A DNA stretch of 12,457 bases from assembly GCA_001593855.1 (NCBI GenBank), contig LUCC01000023.1, positions 1-12,457 on the forward strand, written 5' to 3'. The notes under the pieces are model-generated. The model ran no database searches. It was not told the origin of the DNA and saw only the letters and a program-made list of their open reading frames with translations. Shown one piece after another: positions 6,987 to 12,208 of this stretch (position 1 is the stretch's first letter; every line of letters begins with the position of its first letter). Source of the DNA: Candidatus Hecatellales archaeon B24. GTDB lineage: Archaea; Thermoproteota; Bathyarchaeia; Hecatellales; Hecatellaceae. The translations under genes were made by a program, and so were the position numbers.

Positions 6987-7928
6987 CTATGGCTGAGCCC
7001 TCCTATACTGGGATGGACATTCCTCACCTTCCATGAAGCCGTACTCTGCAATCCAACGGGCTATCTGCGAGTTTTTCTGCTCTTGAAGTATTTTCACAGC
7101 CGGGTTGAAGAGAGGCCTCCCATATTTTTCAACGCCAAATTGGGCTAGGAGGTTCTGCCCTTTATCTGAGGTTAGAAAGTTTATGAGCAGCATAGTTGCT
7201 TTGAAGTTCACTCCTCTAACTTTTTCAGGGTTCACAGCCATAATGCTGTAAACGTTAAGAAGCTCCTTGGATTCTCCTACGTGAATTTTCAGGGAGACCA
7301 GCCCGTCTCCAAGGTATTTCAGGTATGTTCCAACGTCTGAGAGAGTGTAAGCGTTTTTCTCGTTGGCTAGGAGGAGTGTTTTACCCATTCCAGCTCCAGC
7401 CTCCACATACCATGCTTCCTCCCTAAGCCTTTCAGGGTTGAAGCCTGCTGTTTCCCATAGGGCTTTCTCCTTGCTGTGGGTTCCAGACTCGTCTCCACGG
7501 GAAATCCACAGAGCTTTTCCAGCTCTTCCAGCTTCAACTATTCTGGTTAAAGCTGCTACAGCCTTCAAGCCGTTAATGCCGGCAGGGTCTGACTTCGGCC
7601 CAACTATCAGGAAGAAGTTGTAAGCTATTATCCTCCTGTTCACGCCGTAGCCCTCCCTCATAAACTTGAATTCTTTAGGGGGGGCATGAACGAGCACGGC
7701 ATCAGCATCTCCACGGGAAGCATACTGTAAAGCTATGCCTGTTCCAGCTGAAATGAAAGCTATATCATAGCATGGATAATTCTTTTCAAAGGCTTTTTCG
7801 ACTAGGTCAAGCAATCCGGTATCGTAGAGGCTGGTGGTAGTTGCCACAGTAAGCCTTTCAACCCTGCTTTGCCCTGTCTGAAGATAAAGGACTGCGGTGA
7901 AGGCTGCTAACAGGATTATGGCTGCCAA
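6987..7928 (-). CDS. tupA: Tungstate-binding protein of ABC transporter
   Basis: Extracytoplasmic binding protein delivering tungstate to TupB, 313 residues as called. It carries the marks of the TupA family: TTTSLYDTG (30-38), SRGDESGTH (143-151), AGAGMGKTL (177-185) and YTLSDVGTY (194-202). These form the oxyanion pocket in known TupA proteins. The N-terminal 20 residues are a hydrophobic signal or anchor without a lipobox cysteine. The boundary shown is TTG at 7928, but that codon lacks an SD. A CTG seven codons upstream (7949) has GGTGA at six-base spacing and would add MQNKTIL, giving the signal a basic N-terminus; I think that start is at least as likely. It is first in tupABC and divergent from a ModE-type regulator. 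Molybdate is a less likely ligand. Confidence 0.93.
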   Translation of the reverse strand: MAAIILLAAFTAVLYLQTGQSRVERLTVATTTSLYDTGLLDLVEKAFEKNYPCYDIAFISAGTGIALQYASRGDADAVLVHAPPKEFKFMREGYGVNRRIIAYNFFLIVGPKSDPAGINGLKAVAALTRIVEAGRAGKALWISRGDESGTHSKEKALWETAGFNPERLREEAWYVEAGAGMGKTLLLANEKNAYTLSDVGTYLKYLGDGLVSLKIHVGESKELLNVYSIMAVNPEKVRGVNFKATMLLINFLTSDKGQNLLAQFGVEKYGRPLFNPAVKILQEQKNSQIARWIAEYGFMEGEECPSQYRRAQP

Positions 7929-7955
7929 GAGGATTGTTTTGTTTTGCAGTCTAAT

Positions 7956-7960
7956 TCACC
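7956..7960 (-). promoter_or_regulatory. Shine-Dalgarno site pointing to a CTG start of tupA
   Basis: GGTGA on the minus strand is six bases before CTG at 7949, which is in frame with tupA. It is 27 bases from the TTG at 7928, too far to serve that codon. Confidence 0.45.
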
Positions 7961-7983
7961 GATATGTACAGATGAATATTTCG
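7960..7983. promoter_or_regulatory. Candidate ModE-type operator in the tup/regulator divergent region
   Basis: CGATAT at one end and ATATTTCG at the other form imperfect inverted half-sites, similar in character to the CGnTATAT-type half-sites bound by E. coli ModE. It overlaps the predicted start of tup transcription and lies beside the regulator gene, so repression of tupABC is the natural reading. The symmetry is weak. Confidence 0.3.
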
Positions 7984-7993
7984 TTTAAGAATT

Positions 7994-8003
7994 TTTATTT
8001 AAA
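7994..8003. promoter_or_regulatory. Near-symmetric TATA region shared by tupA and the regulator
   Basis: The plus strand reads TTTATTTAAA, and its complement TTTAAATAAA is also TATA-like. In the plus direction it predicts a start near 8024, exactly at the regulator GTG. In the minus direction it predicts a start near 7974, giving tupA a short leader with GGTGA inside. Confidence 0.45.
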
Positions 8004-8023
8004 GCTTTCCCACAAATAGAATA

Positions 8024-8599
8024 GTGAGGGACTTATACTTGAGAAAGCGGACTTCAGACTTCAAAGTATGGCTGGAGAAGGGTGGAAGCCATCTGCTTGG
8101 TGAAGGCGGCGCAACCATACTGGAGGCGGTAGGTAAACTGGGCTCCATAAGTATGGCTGCAAAAAAGCTGGGCATGTCCTACAAGTATGTTTGGGACTAC
8201 ATTGCAACCATCGAACGCAGCCTCGGCAAGCCAGTTGTAGAAACCTACCGAGGTGGGAAAAAGGGTGGAGGTGGAGCTAAGCTTACCGGTACCGGAAAAC
8301 AGATTTTAGCGGAGTTCAAGAGGGTTGAAGGCAGACTTGCCAGAGCCTTAGAGGAAACAGCTTACCGCGGTGTTGAAGACCTAGAGCTAAGCGTGAGAAA
8401 CAGGCTTAAGGGAAAAATTGAGGCCTTAAAGGTGGAGGGGCCTCTGGCCGAAGTTAAAATCAGGCTTGAAGCCTCAGCTCTGGTAAAGGCTATTCTAACC
8501 CGGGAAGCTGTTGAAGAGCTTAAACTTAAAAAGGGAGATAGGGTTGAAGCCTTGGTAAAGGCTACAAGCGTTATGGTGGCAAAGAGGGGGCGCAGGTGA
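8024..8599 (+). CDS. ModE-family molybdate/tungstate-responsive transcriptional regulator
   Basis: DNA-binding regulator expected to sense tungstate or molybdate and control the divergent tupABC genes, 191 residues. An N-terminal winged HTH of the ModE/LysR type covers about 30-100; GSISMAAKKLGMSYKYVW is the recognition region, followed by the basic glycine-rich wing RGGKKGGGGAKLT. A single Mop/TOBE-like domain (about 123-188) contains NRLKGKIEAL and LKKGDRVEALVKATSVMVA. E. coli ModE has two Mop units; one-domain forms occur in archaea. The boundary shown is GTG at 8024, which coincides with the predicted transcription start and would be leaderless. TTG at 8039 is the alternative, with TGAGGG as an SD eight bases away. 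It is the only plus-strand gene and converges on uS9 with a four-base gap. Confidence 0.9.
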   Translation: MRDLYLRKRTSDFKVWLEKGGSHLLGEGGATILEAVGKLGSISMAAKKLGMSYKYVWDYIATIERSLGKPVVETYRGGKKGGGGAKLTGTGKQILAEFKRVEGRLARALEETAYRGVEDLELSVRNRLKGKIEALKVEGPLAEVKIRLEASALVKAILTREAVEELKLKKGDRVEALVKATSVMVAKRGRR

Positions 8600-8610
8600 G
8601 ATTTTACCTG
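8593..8610. repeat. Inverted repeat spanning two convergent stop codons
   Basis: CAGGT (8593-8597) and ACCTG (8606-8610) flank an 8-base loop that holds the regulator TGA end and abuts the uS9 TAA. A short stem-loop could form in either transcript and may mark the end of both. Five base pairs is modest. Confidence 0.3.
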
Positions 8611-9014
8611 TAGGACTTCTGCCTGCGCCTTCGGGCTCCGGGCCCTCCGAACTTTTTCATTTCCTTTCTCCGTTCGTCGCCTACGAGCATCGACCTGTCG
8701 TAGGAGAGGAGAAGCCTTTTAAGCCTGCTGCTTTTGAACCAGCGGGTTAATCCACGTGCTATGCTCATTCTCACGGCTTCAGCCTGCCCCACGAAGCCTC
8801 CTCCCTTAACGTTAACGTCGATGTCAAGCTGCTTCCAGAGGTTTCCGCTTAACATGAGAGGCTCCATAATTTTCTGCCTGGCCAGTTCAGGCTGGTAGAC
8901 TTCTAGGGGTATCCTGTTGATTCTTACGTTTCCCATTCCGGGACGTATAACAGCTCTTGCAACCGCGGTCTTACGTTTGCCGATGCTTATTATCGGAAGC
9001 TTCTTACCGGTCAA
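8604..9014 (-). CDS. rps9: Small ribosomal subunit protein uS9
   Basis: Component of the 30S head; its basic C-terminal tail reaches the P-site tRNA. Its 136 residues match the archaeal family. IGKRKTAVARAV is near the N-terminus, GGGFVGQAEAVRMSIARGL at about 71-89, and the tail ends in ARRRRQKSYR, an almost invariant uS9 ending. The start is TTG at 9014, overlapping the uL13 stop as TTGA, with GGAGG eight bases upstream. It is the last gene of the ribosomal operon. In many archaea rpoN comes next, but here the convergent regulator and the tungstate genes intervene. Confidence 0.98.
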   Translation of the reverse strand: MTGKKLPIISIGKRKTAVARAVIRPGMGNVRINRIPLEVYQPELARQKIMEPLMLSGNLWKQLDIDVNVKGGGFVGQAEAVRMSIARGLTRWFKSSRLKRLLLSYDRSMLVGDERRKEMKKFGGPGARRRRQKSYR

Positions 9015-9460
9015 GCTTTCTTCCTCCAGCCGAGTTCTTCGCAGATTTCCCCCAGAAAAACGTAGCCATGCCTCAGCTTTTCAGCTGAAGCTTCAGGGGG
9101 CTTTTCAAAGCTTACACCAGAAAGAGTTTCAGGAACTCCCTCATAAACTTTAAGCCTTCTAAAGGCTTCACGCCCTCTAGGCTTGTCCCTTGGAAGCATA
9201 CCCCAGACCACATCGCGGAGGAAGCTTCCTGGGCTGTGCGGATGCTTCGGCCCACGGATGGGGTTCGCCCTGCCGACAACCTCCCAAAACTCTTTAACTT
9301 CTTTAACCCTGCTTTTACGCCTGCCTGAGAGCACCGCCTTTTCAGCGTTCACTATCACGATTTTTTCTCCGCGAAGCAGCCGTTTGGCTATAAGGCTTGC
9401 AAGCCTTCCAGCTATCATACCGCTGGCATCCACCACGGTGAAGCCTTCAAAAGCCTTCAA
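9011..9460 (-). CDS. rpl13: Large ribosomal subunit protein uL13
   Basis: Early-assembling 50S protein that binds 23S rRNA. Its 149 residues match the archaeal length. The family blocks are VVDASGMIAGRLAS (9-22), IVNAEKAVLSG (about 36-46) and FLRDVVWGMLPRDKPRG (about 80-96). The start is TTG at 9460; GGTGA, which contains the stop codon of the preceding eL18 gene, serves as its SD at seven-base spacing. Its 3' end overlaps the uS9 start by four bases, so the three genes are translationally linked. Confidence 0.98.
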   Translation of the reverse strand: MKAFEGFTVVDASGMIAGRLASLIAKRLLRGEKIVIVNAEKAVLSGRRKSRVKEVKEFWEVVGRANPIRGPKHPHSPGSFLRDVVWGMLPRDKPRGREAFRRLKVYEGVPETLSGVSFEKPPEASAEKLRHGYVFLGEICEELGWRKKA

Positions 9461-9467
9461 ACTTTTT

Positions 9468-9827
9468 TCACCCTAAAATTTTAACGTTGCTGCCTTTAGG
9501 GTTTGCTGAAGCAAGCTGTTCCAGGCTTAGGCATCTTCCCCCGGCGGCCTCGATTTTTTCTCTGGCCTTGGCTGAGAAGGAGAAGGCTGCTATGGTTACG
9601 GGGTGGTCTAAAAATCCGGTGCCCAACGCTTTCCCTGGAACCACCGCTACGTCGCCGGGCTTTGTATACCTGTTTATCCTGCTTAGGTTAACTGCACACC
9701 TTCTCCTTACGGGCTTTTCAAGCATTTCAGCGATTCTCCTCCAAACCTTCGCTTTTTTCTCTCTCGCCAGCTTTCTCAGAAGCTTTACGGTTCTAGCTCT
9801 TTCAGGATTAGTGTACCTAGCCTTCAA
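9468..9827 (-). CDS. rpl18e: Large ribosomal subunit protein eL18 (L18e)
   Basis: Archaeal/eukaryotic 50S protein absent from bacteria, and thus one of the clearest domain markers here. Its 119 residues match the family. NPERARTVKLLRKLAR lies near the N-terminus, VNLSRINRYTKPGDVAVVPGK at about 47-67, and the fold continues through VTIAAFSFSAKAREKI. It begins with TTG at 9827, overlapping the rpoD stop as TTGA. The SD is weak, so coupling to rpoD translation probably matters. Its own GGGTGA end supplies the SD of uL13. Confidence 0.97.
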   Translation of the reverse strand: MKARYTNPERARTVKLLRKLAREKKAKVWRRIAEMLEKPVRRRCAVNLSRINRYTKPGDVAVVPGKALGTGFLDHPVTIAAFSFSAKAREKIEAAGGRCLSLEQLASANPKGSNVKILG

Positions 9828-10645
9828 GCCTCAACCACGCCTACTGCTTTAACTTTATCTTCAAACTCTGAGATTTTTCTTTCAAGAATTTTCACAGCTT
9901 CAAGAATTATTCGGGAAACGGGAAGACATCCTGTGGATTCCACCAGGAATATGAGTGAGGTGTTATCGCCTGAAACCGTTATGGCTGATTCGCCTAGGGG
10001 GCACGCCTTAACACATTCCATGCAGAGGGTGCACTCAAGAAGCTTTACGACTTTAACCTTCCCGGCTTTAAGTTCCAGAACAGCCTTCGGGCAGGCTTCC
10101 ACGCATTTACCGCATCCATCGCAGGCTTTGGCGCTTATTTTAATAGTCGGCATATACTTGTAGGCGCTTACGGAGACAGGCTGCCATTTAGCGTGCTGCT
10201 TCCCTCTTCCAAGCCTAGCGTACACTTCAAGCTTAAGCTTCTGTCCTGCTTCAAGCTTAACCAGTGGAATGCCGTCTGAAACCGGCCTGATGTTGGGGTC
10301 TTCAAATTTAAGGTCTCCGGAGTAAACGGTCATACGCTCTTTAGCCTCAACGTCGAGGACGGCTAAAACCCTGCACTTCGCACATCCGAGATCGCTTTTA
10401 CAGTCGCACTCATCCATTGGCGTGTAGGCGTCTAGGTCCGTTTTCAAGGGAATAAGCCCCAGCCGGCTGGCGATAACCTCGTCGTTTAACACTGAAGTGT
10501 TCTCGTAGACGAATACTTCTTCTATGGCCATGGATGGAACCTCGCTTATCATGATTCTCCGCAGAGCATTGGCGAAGGCTACAGTGACTCCGGAAAGGAT
10601 GAAGCGTGCATGCTTCTCGTCGAGCTCTAAAATTTCAACTTTCAC
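9824..10645 (-). CDS. rpoD: DNA-directed RNA polymerase subunit D (Rpo3) with ferredoxin-like domain
   Basis: Assembly platform subunit of archaeal RNA polymerase, the homologue of Rpb3 and of bacterial alpha, pairing with Rpo11. Its 273 residues include a dimerisation domain with FANALRRIMISEVPSMAIE near the N-terminus. A Cys quartet, Cys80, Cys82, Cys88 and Cys91, sits in the insert region and looks metal-binding. The ferredoxin-like domain is about 168-222, and the dimerisation fold resumes after it. Both ferredoxin cysteine sets are complete (175, 178, 181, 185 and 205, 208, 211, 215, each CxxCxxCxxxCP), predicting two [4Fe-4S] clusters; many archaea have lost one or both. The start is GTG at 10645, two bases after the uS11 stop, with GGAGG-like purines upstream. 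Confidence 0.97.
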   Translation of the reverse strand: MKVEILELDEKHARFILSGVTVAFANALRRIMISEVPSMAIEEVFVYENTSVLNDEVIASRLGLIPLKTDLDAYTPMDECDCKSDLGCAKCRVLAVLDVEAKERMTVYSGDLKFEDPNIRPVSDGIPLVKLEAGQKLKLEVYARLGRGKQHAKWQPVSVSAYKYMPTIKISAKACDGCGKCVEACPKAVLELKAGKVKVVKLLECTLCMECVKACPLGESAITVSGDNTSLIFLVESTGCLPVSRIILEAVKILERKISEFEDKVKAVGVVEA

Positions 10646-10647
10646 TT

Positions 10648-11052
10648 TTAGACTCTCCTCCCCCTTCTCCCCCCAGGCCTGCGAGTGCTGTCGTGGGGGA
10701 TGGGGGTTACATCTTCTATTCTGCCTATCCGTAGGCCTGAGCGGGCTAGAGCTCTGATGGCAGGCTGTGCTCCAGGGCCTGGAGTCTTGTGGAAGTGGCC
10801 TCCAGGGGCTCTGACCTTGATGTGAACTCCAGTTATGCCTTTGTCTTTGGCTATTTGAGCTGCTCTTCCAGCTGCCTGCATGGCTGCGTAGGGTGAAGGC
10901 TCAAGCCTGTCAGCTTTAACGAACATTCCGCCAGAGCAGAAGGCTACGGTTTCAGCGCCTGAAAGGTCTGTAATATGCACTATCGTGTTGTTGAAGCTGC
11001 TGTAAATGTGGGCTATCCCCCATTTCTCTTTATGCTCTTTCCCGCTGCTCAT
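10648..11052 (-). CDS. rps11: Small ribosomal subunit protein uS11
   Basis: 30S platform protein near the mRNA exit and E site. The protein begins MSSGKEHKEKWGIAHIYSSF and carries the uS11 blocks NNTIVHITDLSGAETV, AAGRAAQIAKDKGI and HVKVRAPGGHFHKTPG-like sequence (here HIKVRAPGGH), with the basic tail RRPGGRRGRRV. I chose ATG at 11052: GGTGA, formed by the uS4 stop, lies five bases upstream and the N-terminus then matches the family. The GTG at 11061, three codons earlier, overlaps the uS4 stop as GTGA and is the alternative, but it lacks a separate SD. Translation is coupled to uS4 either way. Confidence 0.97.
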   Translation of the reverse strand: MSSGKEHKEKWGIAHIYSSFNNTIVHITDLSGAETVAFCSGGMFVKADRLEPSPYAAMQAAGRAAQIAKDKGITGVHIKVRAPGGHFHKTPGPGAQPAIRALARSGLRIGRIEDVTPIPHDSTRRPGGRRGRRV

Positions 11053-11057
11053 AGGTT

Positions 11058-11588
11058 TCACCCTGAAGCTTGAGCAGCCTCAATCTTTAAGGGGTGCTCA
11101 GGGCTTTGAAGTGGACTGTCAGGGCTGTAAGCTATCTGGCTTTCCTCCCCTTTTTTAACCATGTATCCCGGCGAAGTTATCCTAGCCCCCCCAACGGTTA
11201 TGTGGCCGTGGACTATAAGCTGCCTAGCCTGGTAAACGGTTTTAGCAAGCCCTACCCTGTAAACTTGGGTTTGAAGCCTCCGCTCTAGGAAATCCTCAAC
11301 CCTCAAGTCTAAAACCTCGTCCACCGTGGCATTCTCACCCACGAGCCCCATCCGCTGAAGCCTGCCGAGAAGCTCCTTTTCAACTTTGGCCCTACGCTCA
11401 ACCGGCATGCCTAGGAGGCTTCTGGCGATGGTTCTATACCTGGTTAAGATGGCTTTAGCCCTCCAGAGCTCTCTCTTGTTCCTAAGCCCGTACTGGCCTA
11501 ACAGTTTAAGCTCGTCAGCCAGCACATCAGCTCTCCAAGGATGCCTGGGCGCCTCATACTTTTTACGCTGCTTCTTAGGGTCTCCCAA
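11058..11588 (-). CDS. rps4: Small ribosomal subunit protein uS4
   Basis: Primary 16S rRNA-binding protein that nucleates 30S body assembly. Its 176 residues match archaeal uS4. The N-terminus has the archaeal feature RHPWRADVLADELKLLGQYGLRNKREL rather than the bacterial zinc site. An S4 RNA-binding domain follows: RRLQTQVYRVGLAKTVYQARQLIVHGHI at about 103-130 and VGGARITSPGYMV after it. The start is TTG at 11588, two bases after the uS13 stop, with AGGTG at five-base spacing formed by the end of uS13. Its stop overlaps the start region of uS11. Confidence 0.97.
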   Translation of the reverse strand: MGDPKKQRKKYEAPRHPWRADVLADELKLLGQYGLRNKRELWRAKAILTRYRTIARSLLGMPVERRAKVEKELLGRLQRMGLVGENATVDEVLDLRVEDFLERRLQTQVYRVGLAKTVYQARQLIVHGHITVGGARITSPGYMVKKGEESQIAYSPDSPLQSPEHPLKIEAAQASG

Positions 11589-11590
11589 GC

Positions 11591-12055
11591 TTACACCTTC
11601 CTCCTGCTTACGCCCACGGCTCTCCCCTTCCTGCCCGTGGTCCTAGTTTTCTGTCCTCTAACCTTGAGCCCCAGCATATGTCTGACGCCTCTCCAGCACC
11701 GCACAGACTTCAGGAATTCTATGTCAAGTTTCTGGCGCAGTTCCAAGTCGGCTCCGTAGAGGTGAAGGTCTCTGCCCGTTTCCAAGTCCTTCCTCCTGTC
11801 GTAAAGGAAGCTTGGTATGCCGTAGTTTTGAGGGTTAGCGATAACATCCTCAAGCTTTTTAACATCCTCATCGGAGAGGAAGCCAACCTTCAAGTCTGGG
11901 TTAAGGTTTACAGCTAGGGCTGCAGCCCTGCCGAAATTCAGGCCAACACCCTTAATCTTAGCCAGACCGTAAGCTAACTTCTTCGACCCGTCAATATCCG
12001 TACCGCAAATACGCACGATATGTCTGAAGCCTTCAGACAAACCCCCATCCACCAT
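11591..12055 (-). CDS. rps13: Small ribosomal subunit protein uS13
   Basis: 30S head protein contacting the 50S subunit and P-site tRNA; first gene of the operon. Its 154 residues include FRHIVRICGTDIDG near the N-terminus, KIKGVGLNFG (about 34-43) and the closing block GLKVRGQKTRTTGRKGRAVGVSRRKV. The boundary shown is ATG at 12055, only about three bases from the predicted transcription start, so it would be leaderless. TTG at 12040 (codon 6) is a serious rival: GGTGGA lies seven bases before it, and the product would start MSEGFRHIVRI, matching uS13 of other archaea more closely. A TATA box at 12080-12088 supports an operon promoter here. Confidence 0.97.
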   Translation of the reverse strand: MVDGGLSEGFRHIVRICGTDIDGSKKLAYGLAKIKGVGLNFGRAAALAVNLNPDLKVGFLSDEDVKKLEDVIANPQNYGIPSFLYDRRKDLETGRDLHLYGADLELRQKLDIEFLKSVRCWRGVRHMLGLKVRGQKTRTTGRKGRAVGVSRRKV

Positions 12056-12079
12056 GTAAGCATAAAAAACCTAACCAAA

Positions 12080-12088
12080 ATATATAAA
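12080..12088 (-). promoter_or_regulatory. TATA box of the ribosomal protein/RNA polymerase operon
   Basis: TTTATATAT on the minus strand, centred near 12084. It predicts transcription from about 12058 for the seven-gene operon uS13 to uS9. No other TATA-like element of this quality lies inside the operon junctions, which are overlaps or gaps of a few bases. Confidence 0.6.
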
Positions 12089-12107
12089 CGTAAATCAAAG
12101 CAGCCGG

Positions 12108-12152
12108 CTCAGCCAGCAAATTCACATTCCTTTCCCTTGAATGCTGGCTGAG
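12108..12152. repeat. Long imperfect hairpin upstream of the ribosomal operon promoter
   Basis: CTCAGCCAGC (12108-12117) pairs perfectly with GCTGGCTGAG (12143-12152). After a two-base AA bulge, ATTCA (12120-12124) pairs with TGAAT (12138-12142), leaving a 13-base loop that is pyrimidine-rich on the plus strand. An 8-bp palindrome AGCCGGCT (12102-12109) overlaps its outer end, and TGAGAG/CTCTCA (12149-12154, 12163-12168) forms a competing hairpin. It lies in the 153-base gap between the edge gene and uS13, which holds no reading frame or tRNA that I can see. It may be the 3' end of the edge transcript, a small RNA or a protein-binding site. Confidence 0.5.
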
Positions 12153-12208
12153 AGGGAGAAAACTCTCATACGAGCCTTTCGGTAATTTAATGAAGTAAGT
12201 TTGAAAGG

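Noticed and set aside
5567..7928. Molybdate (ModABC/WtpABC) rather than tungstate transporter
   Set aside because: The binding protein has the TupA motifs TTTSLYDTG and SRGDESGTH, and the ATPase lacks a C-terminal TOBE domain, both favouring Tup.
8917..9852. Several plus-strand open frames opposite uS9, uL13 and eL18
   Set aside because: The three ribosomal genes opposite are certain, and the plus frames lack an SD, a promoter and recognisable domains.
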